From Bacilli bacterium (lineage in GTDB: Bacteria; Bacillota_I; Bacilli_A; RF39; UBA660): a stretch of 10,811 bases of DNA. Both the position numbers and the translations under genes were made by a program. The notes under the pieces were generated by a model that saw nothing but the letters and a program-made list of their open reading frames with translations, searched no databases and had not been told where the DNA came from. The stretch lies in the NCBI GenBank assembly GCA_022793555.1, contig JAAWDB010000056.1:1-10811 (forward strand), given 5' to 3'. Below are positions 1 to 7,003 of this stretch, in pieces. Within the stretch, counting starts at the first letter, position 1. Each line of letters begins with the position of its first letter.

Positions 1-486
1 ATTTTAGGAAACAATCATCGATTACGTCATATTAAAATTCAAAGCTTTAATCGAACTCATGGTTTTATTTCATCTATTCATCCGACAAGTGATTTGAAAA
101 TTAGTCACTTGCAATTTCAAGATGTTATTGGTTTACATGCTGGAAAGTGTAACACTGCTGGAACTATCTTGGGAAAGCGTGGATTTGTTTCAGATGAAGT
201 TAGCAAGCATTTTATGCCAGGGGCTATTGAAATCATTAATTGTACAGTGTCTTCTTCTTTATTACCAGATGCTAATGTAATGGGGCCTTTTGTTGGACAA
301 AGCGATGATGCTATGTTTATTAGTGGTTGTCGTTTTGATTCAGTTATTGCAAATAGTGGGAAGGAAGTGGATATTCATAATTTCTCTGATACTCATTATA
401 TGGTTTCTTTTTATCCTAATGGCCAAAGTATTCAAGAAGATGATTTTTTGTCATTAAAGGTTAGAGCTAGAGAATTAAAAAAGTAA
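1..486 (+). CDS. 3' end of an unrecognised protein, possibly beta-helical (partial)
   Basis: The reading frame is open from base 1 to a TAA stop at 484-486, giving 161 residues of a C-terminal portion; the true start lies upstream of the window. A TTG at 94 is only an internal codon with no ribosome-binding site, so I do not treat it as a start. I do not recognise the family. The visible sequence has short hydrophobic strands separated by turns with G, N and D (LRHIKIQSF, LKISHLQFQDV, AIEIINCTVSS, AMFISGCRF, VDIHNFS), a texture like the rungs of a right-handed parallel beta-helix. It ends in a basic tail (LKVRARELKK). No membrane segment or catalytic motif is visible. It is convergent with sigK and shares a hairpin terminator with it. 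A beta-helix surface or carbohydrate-active protein is a guess from texture only. Confidence 0.6.
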   Translation: MLGNNHRLRHIKIQSFNRTHGFISSIHPTSDLKISHLQFQDVIGLHAGKCNTAGTILGKRGFVSDEVSKHFMPGAIEIINCTVSSSLLPDANVMGPFVGQSDDAMFISGCRFDSVIANSGKEVDIHNFSDTHYMVSFYPNGQSIQEDDFLSLKVRARELKK

Positions 487-515
487 AAACTTAGAGTTTA
501 TCGTTTTTACTTTTT
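478..515. terminator. Bidirectional hairpin terminator between the 5' gene and sigK
   Basis: A perfect 13-bp inverted repeat pairs 478-490 (five A, GT, five A, C) with 503-515 (G, five T, AC, five T) around a 12-base loop. The arms give a T-run at the 3' side on either strand, so it can end transcription from both sides. It contains the stop of the upstream gene (484-486) in one arm and the sigK stop (491-493) in the loop. The stem is AT-rich and so only moderately stable. Confidence 0.6.
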
Positions 516-1183
516 ATAAATTCTTTTAGCATTTTAGTTAGGGCTCTTTTTTCAATTCTTGATACATAACTTCTAGAGATTCCCATTTCTTTGGCTATCT
601 CTTTTTGGGTTTGTTCTTTTTGTAATTCTAAGCCATATCTTTTTTTGATGATTTCTCGTTCACGAGGATTTAATTCTTTTAAATACTTTTCAACTAATTG
701 AATGTTATTTTTAGTATGAAGCATATCAGCGATATCTGATCCGCCATCTTTGATCATATCAATTAAATTAATTTCGTTCCCATCTTTATCGAATCCTATA
801 GAGTCATTTAAACTTACAGTATTATTGTTTTTTTTGTTACTTCGAAAGTACATTAAAACTTCATTTTCAATACATCTCGCTACGTATGTTGTAATACGAG
901 TTGCTTTTTCGTTGTTATAAGAATCAACTCCTTTAATTAAGCCAATTGTTCCGATACTTATTAAATCATCTGTATTATGTTCTTTGGTTTCAAATTTTTT
1001 TACAATATGAGCTACTAAACGCAAATTATGTTCAATTAATTTATTTCGAGCATCAACATTTCCCTTTAACATTTCTTGAATACAAGATTCTTCTTCTTCC
1101 AAACTCAAGGGTTCAGGAAAGACCTTATTAGAATAAGATCCAGTAAAAAATAATAAATTTTTAATTAAATTTAACAAAAACAT
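491..1183 (-). CDS. sigK: Sporulation sigma factor SigK with short pro-sequence
   Basis: Sigma-70 family factor of 230 residues, close to the length of B. subtilis pro-sigma-K. In Bacillota SigK drives late mother-cell genes for spore coat and maturation. Visible hallmarks are region 2 (NLRLVAHIVKKF, DLISIGTIGLIK, ARCIENEVLMYFRSNKK), which binds core polymerase and the -10 element, and region 4 (EKTQ-type KEQTQKEIAKEMGISRSYVSRIEKRAL), a helix-turn-helix matching SigK rather than SigE. The N-terminus is a hydrophobic stretch, MFLLNLIKNLLFFTGS, followed by YSNKVFPEPLS, which aligns with the mature N-terminus of B. subtilis SigK (YVKNNAFPQPLS). It therefore probably keeps a membrane-associated pro-sequence of about 16 residues, to be removed by an intramembrane protease. 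The start is fixed by AAGGAAG (minus strand, 1190-1196) 6 bases upstream. The gene stands alone, divergent from yqeG and uninterrupted. I found no convincing SigE/SigK promoter upstream. Confidence 0.9.
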   Translation of the reverse strand: MFLLNLIKNLLFFTGSYSNKVFPEPLSLEEEESCIQEMLKGNVDARNKLIEHNLRLVAHIVKKFETKEHNTDDLISIGTIGLIKGVDSYNNEKATRITTYVARCIENEVLMYFRSNKKNNNTVSLNDSIGFDKDGNEINLIDMIKDGGSDIADMLHTKNNIQLVEKYLKELNPREREIIKKRYGLELQKEQTQKEIAKEMGISRSYVSRIEKRALTKMLKEFIKSKNDKL

Positions 1184-1234
1184 AAAACACTTCCTTAATT
1201 TAATGCTATTCGTTATTCTCTAAAAAAAGACATT

Positions 1235-1265
1235 TTTACTCTAAATGTTTAATTTGTGATATAAT
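1235..1265 (+). promoter_or_regulatory. Extended -10 sigma-A promoter for the yqeG-mutL operon
   Basis: A perfect TATAAT lies at 1260-1265, preceded by the extended -10 dinucleotide TG at 1257-1258. A weak -35, TTTACT (1235-1240), sits 19 bases upstream; the spacing is long, but an extended -10 relaxes the need for a -35. The start of transcription should fall near 1272, leaving a leader of about 20 bases before yqeG. Confidence 0.65.
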
Positions 1266-1292
1266 GTTTATGGATAAAAGTTGGGTGAGAAC

Positions 1293-1814
1293 ATGGATAA
1301 TTTTATTCCGGATATTTATCAAAAAAGTGTGTACGCTATTGATTATAAAGCTTTAAAAAAGTCTGGGATTAAATGTTTAATTTTTGATCTAAATAATACT
1401 ATTGCTCCTTTAAATCAGCCAATTCCTAGTAAATCCTTAAAAGATTTGTTTGCTTATTTAGAAGGCTTAAAATTTAAGATTATTATTTTATCAAATAGTA
1501 ACCAAAATCGTGTTGCACCTTTTAAAGAACGTTTAAACGTTGATGCTTCTTTTCATAGTCATAAGCCTAGTAGGAAGAAGTATCTTAAAATTTTGAATTT
1601 GTATCATTTAAAAGTACATGAGGTTGCTAGTATAGGGGATCAACTCCTTACAGATATTTATGGTGCGAATCGCATGGGATTTACAAGTATTTTAGTAAAT
1701 CCAATTAGTCATCAAGATTATTGGATTACAAAGTTTAATCGGATGATTGAACGTCATCTTTTTCATTATTTTGCAAGACGCGGTTTGTTTAAGAAAGGAA
1801 CTTATTATGAGTAG
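1293..1814 (+). CDS. yqeG: YqeG-family HAD-IIIA phosphatase-like protein
   Basis: A 173-residue cytoplasmic protein of the YqeG family (HAD superfamily, subfamily IIIA), about the usual length. HAD motifs in order: motif I FDLNNT (nucleophile Asp32), motif II LSNSN (Ser67), the conserved Lys in HKPSRKK (about Lys91), and motif IV GDQLLTD (Asp116, Asp121). The end (TKFNRMIERHLFHYFARRG) matches the family's basic C-terminus. Motif I is normally DxDxT; here the second Asp, the general acid/base, is Asn34, so phosphatase activity may be altered or lost. I chose ATG 1293 because GGTGA (1284-1288) precedes it; an in-frame TTG at 1281 lies in the leader with no site of its own. It overlaps yqeH by 8 bases. 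In B. subtilis the same pair opens the yqeGH-aroE operon. The substrate is unknown. Confidence 0.88.
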   Translation: MDNFIPDIYQKSVYAIDYKALKKSGIKCLIFDLNNTIAPLNQPIPSKSLKDLFAYLEGLKFKIIILSNSNQNRVAPFKERLNVDASFHSHKPSRKKYLKILNLYHLKVHEVASIGDQLLTDIYGANRMGFTSILVNPISHQDYWITKFNRMIERHLFHYFARRGLFKKGTYYE

Positions 1815-2802
1815 AGTTTGCTTGGGGTGTGGAATAGTTTTACAAAGTTCTTCTAATAAAAATAAAGGATATGTTATCCCCTCAAAGTTAAATGATGCTA
1901 TTTATTGTGAGAGGTGTTATCGGTTAAAGCATTATCATGAGTTAACTTATGATTCTTTAACGCTTGATAATCAGGAGATTTTAAATAAAGCTATTCAGTA
2001 TAATTATCCTATTTATTATTTTGTTGATTTAATGAATTTAAATGAATATGCGGTTCAATACTTTAAGCAAATTCCAGGAAATAAGGTGTTTGTTCTTACA
2101 AAAGTGGATTTACTTCCTTTTTCTATATCTTTAGATCGCTTACAAAAACGCATTCGAGATATTTATCATATTAATGAAGATATTTTGTGTCTTAGTGTAA
2201 AACGCCCAAAAATGATCCGGACTTTATGGAATCATTTATTAGATCAAAAGGAAAAGAAAATTGTGTTTTTGGGCATGACAAATGTTGGTAAAAGTAGTTT
2301 TTTAAACGAATTATCAAAGTTGGTTTTTGAACGTGAAGCAGAGGTTTTAGTTAGTGAGATGCCTAATACTACACAGGATTTTTTAGAATGGAATTTAGAT
2401 GAAATTCAGGTTATAGATGCTCCAGGTTTTAATTATCCAAAGGGTATTTCAAATGTATTAGTAGATTATGTACCAAAAAAAAGTTTTCGTCCCGTTACAT
2501 TGCCCATGAAAAAAGAGACAGTTTTAATTTTTGAAGATTATGTGGCAATGAAACAGAATTTACCACAAAATAGTATAACATTTTATGGAAGTAACGCTTT
2601 AAAGCTTAAAAGAGTTTTTAAAGATATCGAGTTTGGTGATGAAACCGAAGAAGTTTTCATTCCTAGTTATTCGGATCTTGTTTTACCGGGAATAGGATTT
2701 TTTTACTTTAAACAGGAAACAAAGATTAGTCTTAAAGGTAAGCAAAAGCTATTTTATGAAGTGCGGTCTTCATTGTTTGGAGGAAGTTATGATTCAAATT
2801 AA
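1807..2802 (+). CDS. yqeH: YqeH, circularly permuted ribosome-biogenesis GTPase
   Basis: A GTPase of 331 residues (B. subtilis YqeH is about 366). The family is needed for small ribosomal subunit assembly. The N-terminus carries a zinc-finger pattern, CLGC (Cys5, Cys8) and CERC (Cys34, Cys37). The G motifs then come in the permuted order diagnostic of the family: G4 TKVD (98-101), G5-like SVK (130-132), G1/P-loop GMTNVGKS (156-163), a G2 Thr near 188-189, and G3 DAPG (204-207). A C-terminal domain of about 120 residues follows, probably for RNA or ribosome contact as in relatives. The start is ATG 1807, supported by AAAGGA at 1794-1799; an in-frame ATG at 1747 lies deep inside yqeG. It overlaps yqeG by 8 bases and the acetyltransferase by 14, implying one transcript and coupled translation. 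Confidence 0.93.
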   Translation: MSRVCLGCGIVLQSSSNKNKGYVIPSKLNDAIYCERCYRLKHYHELTYDSLTLDNQEILNKAIQYNYPIYYFVDLMNLNEYAVQYFKQIPGNKVFVLTKVDLLPFSISLDRLQKRIRDIYHINEDILCLSVKRPKMIRTLWNHLLDQKEKKIVFLGMTNVGKSSFLNELSKLVFEREAEVLVSEMPNTTQDFLEWNLDEIQVIDAPGFNYPKGISNVLVDYVPKKSFRPVTLPMKKETVLIFEDYVAMKQNLPQNSITFYGSNALKLKRVFKDIEFGDETEEVFIPSYSDLVLPGIGFFYFKQETKISLKGKQKLFYEVRSSLFGGSYDSN

Positions 2803-3289
2803 ACCGTTAATTTTATCAGAAGTTGCACGTTTTGTGGATGTTCATTTAAGTTGTTTTAAAGAGTGTTATCATGGAATATACGCATCGGAGGTATTTGATG
2901 TTCGTGAGAGAAAAAGGCTTGAGAGAATTGAACATATTAAACGGAGATTAAAAGCAAAAGATTGTTTTTATTGTGCTTTATATGATGATGATAATATTGT
3001 CGGCATTTTAATTTTTAGTATTTTAGATTATCGTGGACTTTTAGATGCACTTTATATAAAAAAGGATTATCAAAATCAAGGGTATGGAACAAAATTATTG
3101 CAAGTCTTAGAATTAGAATTACAAAAATTGGGGATTTTAGAATATATCGTTTATGTTTCTAATTTAATTTTGTCCAACTATTTTTTTCTTCATCGTCATG
3201 CCAGAAAAGTTTCTGAAGAGCCGATAAGTATTCATGGTAAGGATTATATAGAAAATGAATATGTGGTGAAAGTTGGAGATAATATATGA
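2789..3289 (+). CDS. GNAT-family N-acetyltransferase
   Basis: A 166-residue Gcn5-related N-acetyltransferase, which moves the acetyl group of acetyl-CoA to an amine; the acceptor is unknown. The acetyl-CoA-binding motif A is clear: LDALYIKKDYQNQGYGTKLL (about residues 86-104), with the Q-x-x-G-x-G loop at 95-100. The hydrophobic strand before it (NIVGILIFSIL) and the later NYFFLHRHARKVSEEPISIHG segment also fit the fold, the latter resembling the usual Y-x-x-x-G-F end region. ATG 2789 is chosen for the excellent GGAGG at 2779-2783; an in-frame ATG at 2756 would sit inside yqeH without such a site. It lies between yqeH and mutL, overlapping both (14 and 4 bases). In B. subtilis aroE follows yqeH, so this is a lineage-specific placement. 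Action on a ribosomal protein would be guesswork. Confidence 0.85.
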   Translation: MIQIKPLILSEVARFVDVHLSCFKECYHGIYASEVFDVRERKRLERIEHIKRRLKAKDCFYCALYDDDNIVGILIFSILDYRGLLDALYIKKDYQNQGYGTKLLQVLELELQKLGILEYIVYVSNLILSNYFFLHRHARKVSEEPISIHGKDYIENEYVVKVGDNI

Positions 3290-5052
3290 GTAAGATTCGG
3301 GTAATGGATGAACAATTAGCTAATAAAATTGCTGCAGGAGAAGTAGTTGAGAAGTGCTCATCCATTGTTAAAGAGTTAATAGAAAATAGTGTTGATGCCC
3401 AAGCGGATGAAATCTCTATTCATTTGTTTGAGGGTGGAATTAAAGAAATTAGTGTTATTGATAATGGTATTGGAATGGATGAAGCGGATGCTAAATTAGC
3501 ATTCCAACGTCATGCAACGAGTAAATTATATAAAGATGATGATTTGTTTTTTATTGATACGTTAGGGTTTCGTGGAGAAGCGCTACCTTCTATTGCCAGT
3601 GTTTCTTATGTTTCATTAAAAACTTCAACGGGAGATGTAGGAACTTTTTTAGAAATTGAAGGAGGAAAGTTAAAAACTTTTGAAAAGGCGGATGCGAGAA
3701 AAGGAACCATTATCACGATTAATCATTTGTTTTATAATACACCAGCACGATTAAAATATTTAAAAAGCGAACAAAGTGAACTAGCAAATTGTGTATCGTT
3801 TGTAGAGCGTTTTGCACTTGCTCATCCAGAAGTGCGGTTTACTCTTCAAAATGATGGAAGAACGCTTTTACAAACAAGCGGATCTGGTAATTTGCATAAA
3901 ACTATTCATGAAATTTATGGGATTCAGGTTTCATCGAAAATGATTGAAGTAAAAAATAGTAATGATGATTTTGATTTATATGGGTATGTTTGTAAGCCAG
4001 AAATTTTGAAATCAAATCGGAATCACATGATTGTTATTGTTAATGGAAGAGTGATTCGAAATCAAGATATTCTTCGTGCAATTAACGATGCGTATTATAC
4101 TTATAAGCCAGATATTAAATATCCAATTGTTGTTTTAAAGATTGATACGGATCCGACTTTAATTGATGTTAATATTCATCCTACAAAGCAAGATATCAAA
4201 ATTAATAAAATGAACGTTTTATATGATTTACTTGTTGAAACGATTAAGGATGCGTTATATCAAAATTTACTTATTCCGAATGCTGTGGAGCGAATGAGTA
4301 ATTTTAATCCTATCAAACAGGAAATAATAGATTCGGTGGTAAAGGAGACTTCCGAAGAGTATACGCCATCTAGTAATGTTCAAACTACTTTTGATTTAGG
4401 ACTTTCTTCGAATACAGAAAACGTTGCAGATAAGAAAGAGCCCGTTGTGGTAAATCCTTTAATGAAGCAATTAAAATTGTATCCTGTTGGACTTGCTCAT
4501 GGAACGTATATCATTGCTGAAAATGAGGAGGGCGTATTTTTAATAGATCAGCACGCAGCTCAAGAACGAGTTAATTATGAAAAAAACATGAAAGCATTAC
4601 GGGAAAAAAAGGTTAGTACGACAAATCTTTTGTTTCCTATTACGATTGAGTTATCCCAAGGAGATTTTTTAAAAGTAAAAAATCAAGAAGAACTTCTTCT
4701 TGATATGGGTTTTGAAATTGAAGAATTTGGTATTAATACTTTTGTTTTTAAAGGTCATCCAACTTGGTTATTGGAAGGTCATGAAGAGGAGAGTATACGA
4801 CGTATATTAGATTTAATTATTGGAGGCTTAGATGGTTTTGATCGGGTTAAATTTAATGAAAGTATAGCTATTACTTTATCTTGTAAAATGAGTATTAAAG
4901 CAAATATGCATATTAGTCATGAAGCCCAAGAAGTATTATTAGATGAACTTTGTGCTTGTGATAATCCCTATAATTGTCCACATGGACGTCCAACAATTAT
5001 TAAATTTAGTATTTATGATTTAGAGCGTATGTTTAAAAGAGCAATGAATTAA
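3286..5052 (+). CDS. mutL: DNA mismatch repair protein MutL (endonuclease type)
   Basis: MutL of 588 residues (B. subtilis 627). It couples mismatch recognition by MutS to strand nicking. The N-terminal GHKL ATPase shows NKIAAGEVVE, the catalytic KELIENSVDA (Glu30, Asn34), DNGIG (59-63) and the ATP lid GFRGEAL. After a variable linker (about 340-390) comes the dimerisation/endonuclease domain, with DQHAAQERVNYE (421-432, the DQHA-x2-E-x4-E metal site), SCK (532-534) and CPHGR (from Cys564). This is therefore a nicking MutL as in organisms without MutH. The region matching the B. subtilis beta-clamp motif QEMIVP reads TNLLFP and lacks the Gln. The start ATG overlaps the previous stop as ATGA, with GGAG at 3274-3277, so translation is probably coupled. 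No mutS lies in the window, and the usual downstream partner miaA is separated by an inverted ABC gene. Confidence 0.96.
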   Translation: MSKIRVMDEQLANKIAAGEVVEKCSSIVKELIENSVDAQADEISIHLFEGGIKEISVIDNGIGMDEADAKLAFQRHATSKLYKDDDLFFIDTLGFRGEALPSIASVSYVSLKTSTGDVGTFLEIEGGKLKTFEKADARKGTIITINHLFYNTPARLKYLKSEQSELANCVSFVERFALAHPEVRFTLQNDGRTLLQTSGSGNLHKTIHEIYGIQVSSKMIEVKNSNDDFDLYGYVCKPEILKSNRNHMIVIVNGRVIRNQDILRAINDAYYTYKPDIKYPIVVLKIDTDPTLIDVNIHPTKQDIKINKMNVLYDLLVETIKDALYQNLLIPNAVERMSNFNPIKQEIIDSVVKETSEEYTPSSNVQTTFDLGLSSNTENVADKKEPVVVNPLMKQLKLYPVGLAHGTYIIAENEEGVFLIDQHAAQERVNYEKNMKALREKKVSTTNLLFPITIELSQGDFLKVKNQEELLLDMGFEIEEFGINTFVFKGHPTWLLEGHEEESIRRILDLIIGGLDGFDRVKFNESIAITLSCKMSIKANMHISHEAQEVLLDELCACDNPYNCPHGRPTIIKFSIYDLERMFKRAMN

Positions 5053-5086
5053 TTGTTCTTTTTTCAGCTTTAATTTGTGTTAATAA

Positions 5087-5114
5087 AAAAGAAACTTATT
5101 TTTTTGTTTCTTTT
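5087..5114. terminator. Hairpin terminator between mutL and the ABC transporter gene
   Basis: An inverted repeat, AAAAGAAAC (5087-5095) and GTTTCTTTT (5106-5114), forms a 9-bp stem with a 10-base loop. On the minus strand it is followed by a run of six T, so it suits the ABC gene, whose stop codon (5096-5098) lies in the loop. For mutL the trailing T-run is only the arm itself, so termination in that direction is less sure. The stem is AT-rich. Confidence 0.45.
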
Positions 5115-6853
5115 AATTCTAATTCATATAGTTTTTGATAAGATTTATTTTTTTTCAATAATTCTTGATGTGATCCAATTCCTTCAATTTTACCATCATT
5201 AATTAAAATTAAACGATCACTATTAATTACTGTAGACAAACGATGAGCAATAATTAATATGGTATATTCTCCTTGCATGTTTTCAATGGCACTTTGAATA
5301 CTTGCTTGTGTTTCATTATCAAGAGCGCTGGTGGCTTCATCAAAGAGAATGATTTCGGTTTTTTGTACTAAGGCTCTAGCTATTGCTAAACGTTGTCTTT
5401 GGCCACCAGAAAGACTTACGCCTCCTTCACCAACCATGGTGTCGTATCCTTTTGGAAGAGTCATTATAAAATCATGAAGACATGCTGTTTTACAAGCTTC
5501 GATCATTTCTTCTTCGGTTAATCCTTCTTTTACAATGGTAAGGTTTTCCCGAATCGTCATGTTAAAAATATAAGGACTTTGATTAATAATAGAAATGTTA
5601 CCACGAATGGAATCTTTATCTAATTCATTGATATTAATGCCATCTATCGTTATAGTACCAGAATCTGGTTCGTATAGTTTGCAAAGAAGATTAAAAATGG
5701 TTGATTTTCCCGAACCGCTTTTTCCAACAAAAGATACGGTTTCGTTCGCTTTAATTGCAAAATTAATGCCTTTTAAAATTGGTTCTTTTTCTTCATAAGA
5801 AAAGTGAACGTCTTTAAATTCAAAATCGCCATGAACCTTTTTTATTTTTTTAGTACCAAAGGTTTCTTTTTGATCGCTTTCAATAATTTGGAAAACGCGA
5901 TTGGCCGATAAATTGAAATCTTTTATATATTCCATAAGCATACCAACGTAATCTAGGGTATACACAATTTGATGCCGATAGTTCCAAATAATAACTGCAG
6001 TTCCGATGACGATAAAATTATTTTTGATTAAATAAATCATTAAAATAATATAGGAAAAATCTAGAATATCTCTCATATTATTGTAGACGTAAGAAAATAA
6101 TCGATTACTCATAAACATTTTGTAACGCCATTCTTGGGCATTTGTAATTCGTGCTCGAGCTTCATTTAAAAAACTTTCTTCGGCATTTAGGACTTTTACA
6201 TCTTTCGCACCACGCACAAGTTCAGAAACCAAGCTTGTTGCTTTTTCTTTTTTCTTGCGATAATCTTTATCATTTTTTTGATAAATGTCATTTTTCTTTT
6301 TTTGAATTAGAAATAAAATGATTAAGAAACCAAGATAGAAAAAGAAAATGATTTTGCTAAGTAAAAAAATACTCAATAAAATTCCACAATTAGTAATAAT
6401 TTCTGTTAAGCAATCACTAATGTTTAAATAAATATCGGCGATTTTTCCAGAGTCACTAGAAATTCGTTCAATAAAGTAACCACTTGATTTTTTGTTAAAT
6501 TCTTTGGAAGTGGTTTTTAATATCTCAGTAGCAATACCAATTTGGATATTTTTTAATGTGGTTCGGTAAAACTTTGAGGCGTTTCTGCCAGCGATAAAGC
6601 GGACTGCATTTCGTAATAGTTCAAAGCCGAAGACGATGACTGACGCTGCTATTAATTGTTCTAATAATCCATCCGATAAACTAAGAATTTGTTTCGCACT
6701 ATAAATTGGAATAATGGCACCAATTATACAAAGGATGATAGAAGCTACGATATAGTAGATAAAATTCTTTTTGCTATCTTTCGCATAACTATATGATTTT
6801 TTGATGTTTTTTAGAGTTTCCCATTTTTGCTTTGGAAATTCTTGTTCTTTCAT
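5096..6853 (-). CDS. ABC exporter half-transporter (MsbA/LmrA/MdlB type)
   Basis: A 585-residue half-transporter with fused membrane and ATPase domains, expected to act as a dimer exporting a lipid, peptide or drug; the substrate cannot be read from sequence. Hydrophobic segments lie near residues 31-54, 66-86, 142-184 (probably two helices) and 263-290, the type I exporter layout. The nucleotide-binding domain has Walker A GKSGSGKST (377-385), Q-loop Gln425, signature LSGGQ (481-485), Walker B IILFDE with catalytic Glu506, D-loop SALD and H-loop His537, so it looks fully active. The start is supported by GAGGTGAG on the minus strand (about 6860-6867). No partner half-transporter is adjacent, so a homodimer is likely. 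It is transcribed against its neighbours and lies between mutL and miaA. Confidence 0.92.
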   Translation of the reverse strand: MKEQEFPKQKWETLKNIKKSYSYAKDSKKNFIYYIVASIILCIIGAIIPIYSAKQILSLSDGLLEQLIAASVIVFGFELLRNAVRFIAGRNASKFYRTTLKNIQIGIATEILKTTSKEFNKKSSGYFIERISSDSGKIADIYLNISDCLTEIITNCGILLSIFLLSKIIFFFYLGFLIILFLIQKKKNDIYQKNDKDYRKKKEKATSLVSELVRGAKDVKVLNAEESFLNEARARITNAQEWRYKMFMSNRLFSYVYNNMRDILDFSYIILMIYLIKNNFIVIGTAVIIWNYRHQIVYTLDYVGMLMEYIKDFNLSANRVFQIIESDQKETFGTKKIKKVHGDFEFKDVHFSYEEKEPILKGINFAIKANETVSFVGKSGSGKSTIFNLLCKLYEPDSGTITIDGININELDKDSIRGNISIINQSPYIFNMTIRENLTIVKEGLTEEEMIEACKTACLHDFIMTLPKGYDTMVGEGGVSLSGGQRQRLAIARALVQKTEIILFDEATSALDNETQASIQSAIENMQGEYTILIIAHRLSTVINSDRLILINDGKIEGIGSHQELLKKNKSYQKLYELELKETKK

Positions 6854-6875
6854 TTAACTCACCTCACGAGTTAAC

Positions 6876-6904
6876 ATTATATCAAAAATGGTATTTGTTT
6901 GCAT
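6876..6904 (-). promoter_or_regulatory. Sigma-A promoter for the ABC transporter gene
   Basis: On the minus strand a perfect TATAAT (plus coordinates 6876-6881) has a weak -35, ATGCAA (6899-6904), at 17-base spacing. Transcription would begin near 6869, just ahead of the ribosome-binding site, giving a very short leader. Confidence 0.5.
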
Positions 6905-6919
6905 TAGTTCTAAGCTTAT

Positions 6920-6950
6920 TTTACATTATAAAATGCCTAAATTTTATATT
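6920..6950 (+). promoter_or_regulatory. Possible promoter for miaA
   Basis: TTTACA (6920-6925) is one base from the -35 consensus, and TATATT (6945-6950) one base from the -10 consensus, but the spacing of 19 is long. A second candidate -10, TATAAA at 6927-6932, has no good -35. Since miaA is divergent from the ABC gene it needs its own promoter somewhere in 6904-6990. Confidence 0.3.
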
Positions 6951-7003
6951 TTTAGTTCTTGTTAAAGATTCTAGTTTTTAGTAAGATTAAGGTGAGGTGG
7001 ATT

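Noticed and set aside
946..1131. Plus-strand open frame of 61 codons opposite sigK
   Set aside because: It lies wholly inside the strongly supported sigK gene, has no ribosome-binding site and has no protein-like pattern.
1197..1280. SigE or SigK promoter upstream of sigK on the minus strand
   Set aside because: CATTAAAT-like and CATAAACAT-like strings exist, but none has a proper -35 at the right distance and one would start transcription within the ribosome-binding site.
3159..3365. Minus-strand open frame across the GNAT/mutL junction
   Set aside because: Antisense to two well-supported genes and without a ribosome-binding site.
5595..5798. Plus-strand open frame inside the ABC gene
   Set aside because: Antisense to the conserved ATPase domain; a by-product of its codon use.
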